Source of the DNA: Cheiracanthium punctorium
Lineage: Eukaryota; Arthropoda; Arachnida; Araneae; Cheiracanthiidae
DNA: 64,000 bases
NCBI GenBank assembly: GCA_038373885.1
Contig: JAWZYV010011899.1
Span: 150,159-214,158, forward strand
Direction of reading: 5' to 3'
Of this stretch, positions 33,751-42,451 are shown piece by piece. Every line of letters starts with the position of its first letter. Positions within the stretch are counted from its first letter, which is position 1. Position numbers and translations under genes: made by a program. The notes beneath the pieces were generated by a model. It ran no database searches. It was not told the origin of the DNA and saw nothing but the letters and a program-made list of their open reading frames with translations.

Positions 33751-34619
33751 ATTTTAAAAGAAATCATCCCTTGTTGAAGAAGTTGACATCAGAAATTTAT
33801 CTATTATTGCCGGTATTAGCAAAAGTCGAAGAAAGTCGCAAAAATGCCTAGGCACAAATGGGTTAATTTCACGATTCATGTTGGGCCACACATACCTGCT
33901 TGTAATTAATTCAATTGTAGGTCTGATGCCTGGATGTGCGAGGTTATGAAAGTGATTGAAGACTGTTCTGCGAAAGTTTTTGGGAACAAATGGTCGAGGG
34001 TTACCGGTGGATACATCACATCTCAGTTCTTGTGTGGTTCACTGGACTAGGCACTTGCTTTAAGTCTAGTGAATGACTCCTGTTTTGCTGGTCTTGTAGA
34101 TCAAGGTCTGTTCTCTGAGCCTCGCTGAAGGCTTCGAAGTCAAGAAATGAAGAATTTGAAATGTTATGGACTTCAATTCTTGATAATGCATCCGCCACTG
34201 TGTTGTTTGCACCACTGGTGTGTCGGATATCTGTGCTGAATTGGGAAATGAAGTCCAGCTGTCTCCACTGCCGCGGACTGCACTTATTTGGTTTTTGCTT
34301 GAAGGCATAGATGAGAGGTTTTTGGTCAGTAAAGATTATGAAATCTCGACCTTCCAGCATGTGCCGGAATCGTTTCACTGCTGTGTAGATGACCAATAAC
34401 TCTCGATCATAGGTGGAGTATTTCCGTTGGCTATTTGTTAGCTTGATAGAAAAGAAGGCAATAGGTTCCCAATTGGTCATGCTAAGTTGCATCAGAGAAC
34501 CACCGACAGCGACATCACTGGCATCTACCCAAACGCTAAGTTTGGCTCGTGGAATTGGATGACGAAGTAGTGTAGCATTAGCCAAAGCATTTTTGGCATC
34601 TGCAAATGCCTGCTCAGCA

Positions 34620-34795
34620 CAAGCGGGGACGGAGGGGGCGACCTCCCTCCCCCCCCCCGAGAAAAGAGAAATTAATGTAAAAGATCCTATTTCGCTTAAA
34701 TAAAATGGATGTATATGTTAATCTTCTAATTAGCCGCCCCCACCGACAGACTAACCGCCCCCCCCCCCCGACAAACTTGCAATAATCCGCCACTG
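34620..34795. mobile_element. hAT-type MITE in gypsy pol, perfect 8-bp duplication
   Basis: A 176-bp insert lies between two copies of GCTCAGCA (34612-34619 and 34796-34803). It ends AATCCGCCACTG on the right. The left end CAAGCGGGGACGG is diverged. It interrupts the RNase H-proximal part of the pol frame, and the reading frame resumes on both sides. C-runs of 9-12 nt are present. Confidence 0.9.
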
Positions 34796-35033
34796 GCTCA
34801 GCAACCTCAGTCCATTGAAGTATTTCCTGTGGATTTTTTAGTGTGGATCGCTTTATTTTCTTATTATTTTTATTTTCCTCAAGAAATTTATTTAAGGGTG
34901 CTAATAAGAGGGCTGCTTTTAGCATAAACCGGCGATAAAAATTGAAAAGGCCTAAGAAACGGCTTAGTTGAGTGATTGTAGTTGGTTTGGGGAAATTAAT
35001 GATACACTCTACTCTGTCTTTCAAGGGTTCAAT

Positions 35034-35209
35034 CAAGGACGTACCCAGGGGGGTGATCCAGGGGGTCCGGACCCCTCCCGAAATTTCGATTTTTGTTAGC
35101 AAAATAATAATGATGAAGTCTTTCTGTGGAAAATTCTCCCTTTTTCAGCGTTTGGACCCCCTCCAAAATTTTTGGACCCTCCCCGAAATTTTTTCTGGGT
35201 ACGTCCCTG
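35034..35209. mobile_element. hAT-type MITE in gypsy pol, CAAGGACGTACCCAG ends
   Basis: CAAGGACGTACCCAGGGGGG and TTCTGGGTACGTCCCTG are inverted ends. GTTCAAT is repeated on both sides (35027-35033, 35211-35217), 7 of 8 bp. It is the same family as 31650-31809 and it splits the reverse-transcriptase thumb region. Confidence 0.9.
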
Positions 35210-35385
35210 AGTTCAATGCCATGTTGCGAAACATTAAATCCTAAGGAACTTATGGACGAAACTCCGAATGCACATTTTGAAGGTTTTACGCTGAGAAAAT
35301 ACTTTTATAATCATTCAAAATTCATTTTTGAGCCCCTTGGCTAAGGGTCTCAATACCAACTAACCAATTCATTTTTGAATTTGAG

Positions 35386-35493
35386 ATGGACTCTGTATGT
35401 TATGCTCCCGGTTGCACTTCGGGTTATAGGAGCGACAGAAAGAGAAATGCTGCCCTGGGATTAAAGAATCCAAGTTTGTTTAAAGCTCCCATC
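35386..35493 (+). pseudogene. Isolated THAP-type zinc-finger first exon
   Basis: An ATG opens a 36-codon frame beginning MDSVCYAPGCTSGYRSD and ending SLFKAPI, followed directly by a GTAAGC splice donor. C-x4-C near the start and the FKAP block are typical of the first half of a THAP DNA-binding domain, which is often split by an intron here in P-element-like and THAP host genes. The second half (C-x2-H, AVPTIF-like) was not found downstream before the Tigger element. It is probably a transposon-derived or duplicated exon remnant; a real gene with a distant exon 2 is possible. Confidence 0.55.
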
Positions 35494-36026
35494 GTAAGCT
35501 TTGTTTAATTTTGTTTGCACTTTTTCCAATGCTTAAATTGAAGTTATATTACCGTAATTTCCGGCTTATAATCCGCGGATTATCTATTAAAAAAGATGAA
35601 AATTTATCCAGTGCGTATTATGCATCGCTGAGTACTATCTACTGGAATTTTTCCTGAAGCCTTCAAAATTTACAATAAAAAAACTTTATGTAAGAAATGA
35701 ACTTATATTTATAAAAACAAAATATAAGTTCATTTCTTTTTTTCCAATATATTTAGATCCTGAAAAATATTTAAGTCTGTTAATCAATTACATGACACTA
35801 GATGCCACTGCAGTCATTCAGTAGATTTGCAAAAAGATGGGGAAACACAGGGACCTTTGAGGGTGGTCATACGTCATAGCTTCCTGAAACGACTTCCGAT
35901 TGGTCTCTCCACTCTAAATGAATAGTCTGTGAAATGGGGAAATTTCGTCAAAAAAATTGGCATCACTACTTCATATTAAGGTACGTGACGATCATCGCTG
36001 AAACGATTCATACGAAAGTTGTAGAA

Positions 36027-37534
36027 ATGTCGAAAAAACGCATTAGCTATTCAGCTGATTTTAAACTGAAAGTAATCAGTAAAGTTGAAGAATTTCGAAA
36101 TAGGGAGGCTGGACGACTATTTCAAGTCGATGAATCCAACGTTCGCTTATGGAGAAAATCTAATAGAAGTTAGAAAATGCCAGGAACAAAAAATGTAAAA
36201 GTTTTTGGTTTAGCCAGCCAAAATGGCCTGAATTAGAAGATGTGTTGCATCGCTGGATTACAGAAAAAAGAAGTAAAGGGAATCCTGTATCTACAGTTAA
36301 AATAAGAATTAAGGCTAAATTAATTGCCGAAGAAATGCAGATTAGAGGTTTCGATGGTGGCCCCACGTGGTGCTACCGGTTCATGAAGAGAAAAAATCTT
36401 TCTGTACGGAATCGCACTACTGACGACAGAAACTGCCGCCTGACTGGGAGATGAAAAAATATGAGTTTTTACTTTACACCAAAAAAGTAATTACAGGAAA
36501 GAAATTCAGTTCTGCAGAAATATTTAACATGGATGAAGTTCCTGTGTGCTTTGATTCTCCCCCAAACAGAACTGTCGACGCTGCTGGAACTTTGTCCGTT
36601 GCAATAAATACTACTGGAAATGAAAAAAATTCGTTTACTGTAGTATTAACCTGTTCTGCAAGTGGAGAAAAATTGCCCCCGATGGTTATCTTCAAACGAA
36701 AAACCATTCCTAAAGAAAATTTTCCCCGTGGAATAGAAATAAGATGCAATGAGAAAGGTTGGATGAACCAGGACATTGTGATCTCCTGGCTCGATTCGGT
36801 TTGGAAAAAACGGAGGTTTTCTCTATATAAACCTCGTGCGCTATTGATTTTCGATTCGATGAAGGCTCATCTGAAAGACGTGTGTTGTGTGTGTGTGTGT
36901 GGGATTACGACCGATTAGCTCCGAGTGGGCTCTAGGTCGAAGGGTGGGGTGCCCTCCGTGGGGGTCTTTCTAAGGTGTCCTAACCCGTATTTACGCTAAG
37001 TTTCGGAGAAAACCACGGAAAACTCCGAACGATTAGGTCGACGGACGCACGATGGGACCCGAACTCGGGACCTTCACACTTCGCCCGTCTACCATTTCCA
37101 GTGATATAACCACTGTGCCATGGTGAGGCCATCTGAAAGACGATGTTAAAGTGGCCTGCAGAACATCAGGCGCAATCCTTTCAGTGATACCGGGAGGACT
37201 AACAAAAATACTGCAACCCCTGGATGTTGGCATCAACAAGTCTTTCAAATCGAAGATAAGAAACTCATGGGGAAAATGGATTGAAGAGGACGTTCATGAG
37301 TATACGAAGAGTGGGAAAATGCGACGTGCATCGTATGCAGACGTAACCCACTGGGTAAAAACTGCATGAGATGAAATCTCTGTTTGTACTATAAAAAATG
37401 CATTTAAAAAATGTGGATTGTTAGACGAAAATTTTGAATCGACCACTGAACTGAATGACGATTCTAATAACTCCTTGGAATTGAATGATGATTTGCTTTT
37501 GGGTTTTCCAGATTCAGCTGATTCTAATTTTTAG
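36027..37534 (+). pseudogene. Tigger/pogo transposase, inactivated
   Basis: The N-terminus MSKKRISYSADFKLKVI.. is a CENP-B-type helix-turn-helix. A second CENP-B-like helix block follows (RWITEKRSKG..VSTVKIRIKAKLIAEEM). The catalytic DDE domain has NMDEVP (first Asp), LLIFDSMKAHL (second Asp) and ILQPLDVGINKSFK (QPLDV block near the third acid). The C-terminus is acidic (DDSNNSLELNDD) and ends at 37534. Inactivating changes are a frameshift near 36172, a frameshift near 36430, a 249-bp SINE plus 13-bp duplication after the second catalytic Asp, and an in-frame TGA at 37368-37370 where the family normally has Trp. Confidence 0.9.
36881..37129 (-). mobile_element. tRNA-derived SINE (family S1, copy 2) inside Tigger transposase
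   Basis: The insert is bounded by perfect 13-bp duplications CATCTGAAAGACG (36868-36880 and 37130-37142). On the minus strand it has a tRNA-like head with box B-like GAGTTCGGGTCCC, a body parallel to 12644-12886 (shared TGGGCTCTAGG, GGGTCTTTCTAAGG, GTCCTAACC, TTACGCTAAGTT) and an ACACAAC tail. Confidence 0.93.
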
Positions 37535-38183
37535 TTTCTCTTTTTAATTACTTGTAAATATTAAGCGTAAATTTCGCTGAGTATTGGCTGTATTGATTAC
37601 TTATTCAATATTTGCTATCTACATATTATTCCAGTAAAAGGTTTATTGTTTGTATATATTTTATTATAGTAAAAAGGTGGGTCTCATTTCAATTTTGTTT
37701 TTCTTATAATAATGTCACTTGACTAAATAATTACGATATTACAAAATATGCGATAAGTATTCTGCATGCTACCATACATTTTGTTTTGTTTGTTCCGAAA
37801 GAAATGTCCGCTTTCTTATTTTTGATTAATTTCATAATACAGTTCTTAGGGCTTACAGGTAGAATGCTTAGCTTAAAAATTGTGTATCAATTGTGATTTT
37901 AATCGAAAAATGACCTTCAAAAAGTATTCAAAAGTATGTTTGATAATTCTCATTCATAACAATTTATTTTTAGTAGGAAATGTTTTACAGTAAGCCGATT
38001 CTAATATTAATGCTGTGGTCTTACAATACATAGAAAATAATTACCAATTTCTGTCAAAGCATCGCCATACTATCCGCGGATAATCTACCGCTGCGGATTA
38101 TCTAAAGAAATATTTTTTTCTACTTGAAAAAAAGCACCTGCGGATTATCTATCGCTGCGGATTATAAGCCGGAAATTACGGTA

Positions 38184-38711
38184 TGTTTTTTTGCTGTATG
38201 ATAATTGTATTTTTTCGTTTATATAAAATCATATTTACGTACTGTTTGTCAAAAATTCCGTTTTCTGTGTAAGCATTGTACATTTGTTTTACGCAAAATT
38301 AAAATGAATAGAATCTACACAAACTGACAACCGGTCTTAAAACTAGAATAAAATTATACGCGTCATTTTAAAAAACATTTTCCGTCAAAAGTTTACGATT
38401 TTAAGGAACTCATTATTCCTTGTAAAATTAAAATCGAAATCTGATCACTGCGATTAAAGCGAATACTAGATTGGAAAAACATATTCTAAAAACTGCAATA
38501 TTTTTTATATAACAAGTAAGTCTTATACAGTAAATTTATTCAGAACTCTTAAAATTTAATCCTACTTATTAGAATAACTTAATAATTGTGGAATTCATAA
38601 AATTGAACTTAAACATGCCATCAAAATTAAGAAACTTCAGAAAAATGGGTATGCTGCAGCATTACTGCACTATGTTTGAATTTAGGAAATCGTACACCTT
38701 TTATAGATATA
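38184..38711. other. No gene seen
   Basis: AT-rich spacer between the Tigger element and the Helitron-like end. No features are recognised. Confidence 0.5.
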
Positions 38712-40406
38712 CTAGCTGGAGGCCCCGTTCTTCGCACGTGAATGAATAGATTTTTTATATTAGGGTTTGTTGTAATTACTATTTATCATAATAAATAGAT
38801 ATCGCATAAATATTATCTGCGTTCAATAACCATGCATATAGAATTTCATGGCGATAGTTTGAATGGTGAAGAAGATGATTCGGCGCAGCGCCATCTACTG
38901 CCAAAGTTATTGCAAAATGGATAGCATCAAAATATTCTCATATTCAAATGTCTATGTGTACCAATTATCATAGCAAAAAATGTAACGATCAAGATACGCT
39001 GCAGCGTCATCTAGTACTGCATTAAAATAATAATACGCTACAGCGCTATTAATGGGCGAGTTATAGCAAAATGGATAGGGCAAGTAATAATGTGCTACAG
39101 TGGCATCTAGTGGTGAGCTACAGCCAAATGAATACGAAAAAAATATTCTCTCTGCTCATATGTGTAAGTATACCAATTTTTAAAGTGATCAATTTTTAAG
39201 GTCGAAAGGTTTTGAAGTTGTTGTACTGTTTCGCCATGTAGCGGCAAGTCATAGCAAAATGTATAAAGTAAAAGTATTCTCCGTGCTCAAATATCCGTGT
39301 GTACCAATTTTCATCGAAATCAGTTAAATGGTATTTTCACAGCAAGCAGTACAGAAGGCGAATTATAGCAAAACGGATGCGGCGAAAATATTCTTCCTGA
39401 TCAAACATCTATGTATACGAATTTCCATGGCGATCAGTTGAATGATCCTGAAGTTATTGGTTTGAAGTAACATTCAATGGTAGCAAAATGGAGAACGCAA
39501 AAATATTCTCCGTGTTCAAGTATCTATCTATACCAGTTTTCATGACGATCAGTTGAACAGTCTTTATATGCTGCGAGTTATAGCAAAATGGATAACACGA
39601 AAATATTGTCCATGTTCAAGTATCTGTATATCAATTTTCATAGAGATCAATTGTGCGGTCAAGAAGTAGGCATGCTGCACTGCCATATAATGGCGAATTA
39701 AAGTAATAACGCGCTGTAGTGACATCTAGTAGTGAGTAACAACTAAATGAATAGTTAGAGTATATTCTCCATGCTCAAATGTGTAAGTATAAATTTTTTA
39801 TAGCGATCGGTATAGAAGTTCATGCGCTGCAGTACCATCTAGCGGCAAGTCATAGCAAAATGGGTAGTGTAAAAATATCTAAACGTACCAATTTTCGTCA
39901 AAGTAAGTTAAACGGCATTTTCATAGCAAGCGGCGAATAGAATTGACGTACGACGTTCTGCTGCGCCACCTAGCGGCGAGTTAGAGGAAAATGGATAGTG
40001 TAAAAATATTCTTCGTGTTCAAATATCCACATGTACCAATTTTCATCAAAATTAGTTGAACAGTATTTTCATAGAAAGCGGTCCAACGGAATAGAATTCG
40101 ACGCTCTGCAGCGCCACCTACCGGCAAGTTATAGCAAAATGGATTGTGTAAAAATATTCTTAGTGTTCAAATATCCATACGTACTAATTTTCGTCAAGAT
40201 AGGTCAAACGGTATTTTCATAGCAAGTGGTTGAATAGAATTCGACGTTCTGCAGCGCCACCTATCGGCGAGCTGGAGGAAAACGGATAGCACAAAAACCT
40301 TCTCCGTGACAAAAGACTAAGGTGCATCAAATTTCTTGTTGATCGGTCAAACGGTTTTGGAGTTTTTTAACGTCACACACACCCGCAAACATTCATTTTT
40401 ATATAG
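38712..40406 (-). mobile_element. Helitron-like (HINE/Helentron-type) non-autonomous element A with ~150-bp tandem array
   Basis: Read on the minus strand, the element ends in a GC-rich block CGTGCGAAGAACGGGGCCTCC then AGCTAG at 38712, matching the 3' end of copy C (..CGTGCGAAGAACGGGACGTACAGCTAG). The interior is about ten head-to-tail units of ~150 bp. Each carries a GATGGCGCTGCAG-type block, ATTCTATTC.., GCTATGAAAATACCGTT, and TTTTGATGAAAATTGGTAC..ATATTTGAACAC. The other end is CGCAAACATTCATTTTTATATAG at 40406. Internal tandem repeats with CTAG termini and no duplication are the hallmark of Helentron-associated elements. No Rep/helicase gene is present. Confidence 0.65.
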
Positions 40407-40407
40407 A

Positions 40408-40633
40408 TTGCACATTGCAGACGATAATATTAAATGAAGAAAACGAAATAGCAAACACAGTGATAATATTGGGTTGGCAAAAAAGTAATTGCGTTTGTTG
40501 CATGAAATTCAAGCAAATAAATTATCAGTCATGAAAACATTCTTCAAGTTCGACCGCAGCTGAGTAACATTCATGCTTGTAGTCAGAAGAGAAGAGAGCA
40601 GCCTCTCACTCCTGCCAACATTTCACCTGTCTA
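40408..40633 (-). repeat. Mariner-like fragment attached to element A, duplicated inverted at 56832
   Basis: This ~225-bp block continues beyond the element-A end and is nearly identical (about 97% by eye), in inverted orientation, to 56832-57058. It contains ATTGGGTTGGCAAAAAAGTAATTGCG, which closely resembles the terminal repeat of mariner transposons. The shared region stops at TTCACCTGTCTA. Confidence 0.7.
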
Positions 40634-40639
40634 AGCAGG

Positions 40640-40830
40640 GGTCTGTCCAGGTCGAAATCGGGTCCAAAAACGGACCCTTCACAAAATTCAACAAGTTAAA
40701 AACGGACCCTTTACAAAATTCAACATCGGAAAAACGGACCCTTCACAAAATTCAATATCGGTAAAACGGACCCTTCACAAAATACAGTTTGACCAAAACG
40801 GCCCTTTTACAAAATAACTATTGCACTTTT
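40640..40830 (+). repeat. Short tandem repeat, ~34-bp unit around ACGGACCCTTCACAAAATTC
   Basis: Five imperfect units of (A)AAACGGACCCTTCACAAAATTCAAC-like sequence follow each other. CCCTTCACAAAATT-like motifs also occur singly at about 3070 and 10370-10415. Confidence 0.75.
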
Positions 40831-41023
40831 CAATTGAGTTTAGGAATTATTATCATTTAACGATCGCCGATCGTCACCCAATAATATCTTGGCCTAAATG
40901 TAAACAAAGTTGATGATGATGACGGGAGATAGGTTGATTGGAGACCCTAAGCCAGGGGGGTAAATTACACCGCGTATACGATTGCAGTTTGAAGCAGACG
41001 CACTTGTTTGTTCTTCCTCCTAA

Positions 41024-41329
41024 AGGTAGATTCATATCTGCCGCGCCGCACCGCAACCATGCCGTACTGTTTCGCCGTTTTGGACCGTTGGCTGTCCGCG
41101 CGGCGAGCTTGCGGTGCCGCAAGTAAATACACCAATGCTCTTCTGTAATTGGCTGTAGCTGTAAAAGCTCTTCTGTAATTGGCTGTAGCTTTGCGGTCGC
41201 TGCGGAATATCTGTTCTCGCCAGATAATGCGCAAACCCTCGGCGATCGCCGCGCGGGCGCCTTGTTGCTCCGCCACGTGACGTCATTGCGGCGTCTTAGC
41301 GGTGCGGTACGGCCAGTATGAATCCGGCT
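41024..41329. mobile_element. GC-rich PIF/Harbinger-type MITE, copy 1
   Basis: The ends AGGTAGATTCATATCTGCCG and CGGCCAGTATGAATCCGGCT are inverted and flanked by TAA on both sides (41021-41023, 41330-41332). A TWA target duplication fits PIF/Harbinger. The interior is far more GC-rich than the surroundings. It holds an internal ~32-bp direct duplication (CTCTTCTGTAATTGGCTGTAGCT) and the combined motif CACGTGACGTCA at 41274-41285. Frames on the minus strand are not genes; the same frames recur in copy 2 simply because the sequence does. Confidence 0.85.
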
Positions 41330-41463
41330 TAAGTTCCCTCCACCTGCTATGTAGGAGCTCTCTGTCTGGGAATAAAAATCAGACTAGTAGCGAGCGCTCA
41401 TTTATTAATTCTTTTCATGTGAGTTGTGGTTATGCCAAAAAATTAAACATCAACATTATTCCC

Positions 41464-42140
41464 GGGTCATTCCACGTCAAATCAAACAAAAAACTGGAAA
41501 AAGTTCACCACACCAACTTAGATTTTCCTCAAATTTTATATAGAGGATTTATAGGCTAAGACATCTCAATTTTGGAGGTTCTACGATAATTAATTACCGA
41601 GAAATTAATTATGCAAATTTTTAAGTTTTCTGCAAGATGCGCCAACTTTTTTTTCAATTCCTTAAATAACTCCTTACCTGTAAAAGTTACTGAAGTGAAA
41701 ATTTGTTTTTAAGAGTAACTTTTTACGCTGATTCCAAAAATGTTATCGAAATTTGCGTATCTTCTATAGTTTATGCATGAGCACTGCATTTGCTAAAAAA
41801 CATCATTAATTTTTTTCGGCATGTCTGATCATAGACACATGTTTTAAATTTTTATATGTTGTTAAGATGGAATAATCCTACATCCCAAAAAATTTTCAAA
41901 AATCTTGGTTTTCTGCTCAGGAGCAGAGAAAAAAAATTGTATGTATGTACCTATATATGAGAATTTTCATATGCAGCATTTATTAGTAAGATGAGAAAAT
42001 TCAGAAGCGTTAGTCAATTTTCCTATGTCTTAAATTGATATCAGAAATTTAACTGCTGCTCAAAGTATTTGCAAAAACTAGAAAATACGTAAAATTGCTT
42101 GCATCGGAAAACGTAAAACAAACAAACAACAAAAAATGCA
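41464..42140 (+). repeat. Left terminal inverted repeat of the Sola-like element
   Basis: The arm pairs with the right arm over nearly its whole length. Shared blocks include CTACGATAATTAATTACCGAG, TGCAGAAAACTTAAAAATTTGC (inverted), CATGAGCACTGCATTTGCTAA, GGCATGTCTGATCA and CTGCTCAGGAGCAGAGAAAA. The palindrome CTGCTCAGGAGCAG lies inside each arm. Confidence 0.88.
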
Positions 42141-42451
42141 TGTCACACGCTGTGTTAAATTAAAAAGAATTATAAAGTTAAAATTTAGAATTATTTTTAA
42201 TTTAATCCTGCTGTTTTTGGCAATCATCCATCAACCAATAAATCTTTTGAATTCTGTATGACATTCAAGTCAATAGAAGGAATAAAGTTTGTTGAAAGAA
42301 TTGAATTCCTGTAAGTTACAGTACTTATTTACCTTTAACAGATTGCGAACAAAATTGTGCTTTGGCTAGTTTTGTGGATGAATACAGCAATTTAAAATAG
42401 GTTTTACTGTATACTGTATTAAATTTGTATTTCACAATAAGTAGCATAGCG

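Larger units (their letters stand above)
33215..35320 (-). pseudogene. Broken Ty3/gypsy pol (reverse transcriptase end, RNase H, integrase)
   Basis: Reading from 35320 downward, the order is as follows. First comes the end of a reverse transcriptase thumb (PSKCAFGVSS, then IEPLKDRVE and RFLGLFNFYRRF). RNase H follows (WVDASDVAVGG, STYDRELLVIY, FTDQKPLIYAF, HTSGANNTVADALSR). Next is part of an H2C2 integrase zinc finger near 33840-33990 (HNLAHPGIRPT). Last is the integrase core with [21 protein letters not shown] and [14 protein letters not shown], covering the three catalytic acidic residues. Two MITEs (34620-34795, 35034-35209), a hairpin element near 33693-33750 and frameshifts break it. 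Most of the reverse transcriptase, gag and LTRs are absent. It is unrelated in sequence to the element at 46193-51375. Confidence 0.88.
35552..38181 (+). mobile_element. Full-length Tigger/pogo-type transposon (2.63 kb)
   Basis: The terminal inverted repeats CCGTAATTTCCGGCTTATAATCCGC and GCGGATTATAAGCCGGAAATTACGG are flanked by TA on both sides (35550-35551, 38182-38183). This is the TA target duplication of the Tc1/mariner-pogo group. Extra CTGCGGATTATCTA blocks occur sub-terminally at the right end (38070-38165). The interior holds one decayed transposase gene on the + strand and a SINE. Confidence 0.93.

Noticed and set aside
35934..36173. Upstream ATG at 35934 as the Tigger transposase start
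   Set aside because: The 31 residues before MSKKRISYSADF have no similarity to the family, and the internal ATG at 36027 directly precedes the CENP-B-type helix block.
41032..41286. Minus-strand frames of 84 and 103 residues that recur at 57095-57410
   Set aside because: They recur only because they lie in two copies of the same GC-rich Harbinger-type MITE. Stop-free frames are expected in GC-rich DNA and no domain is visible.
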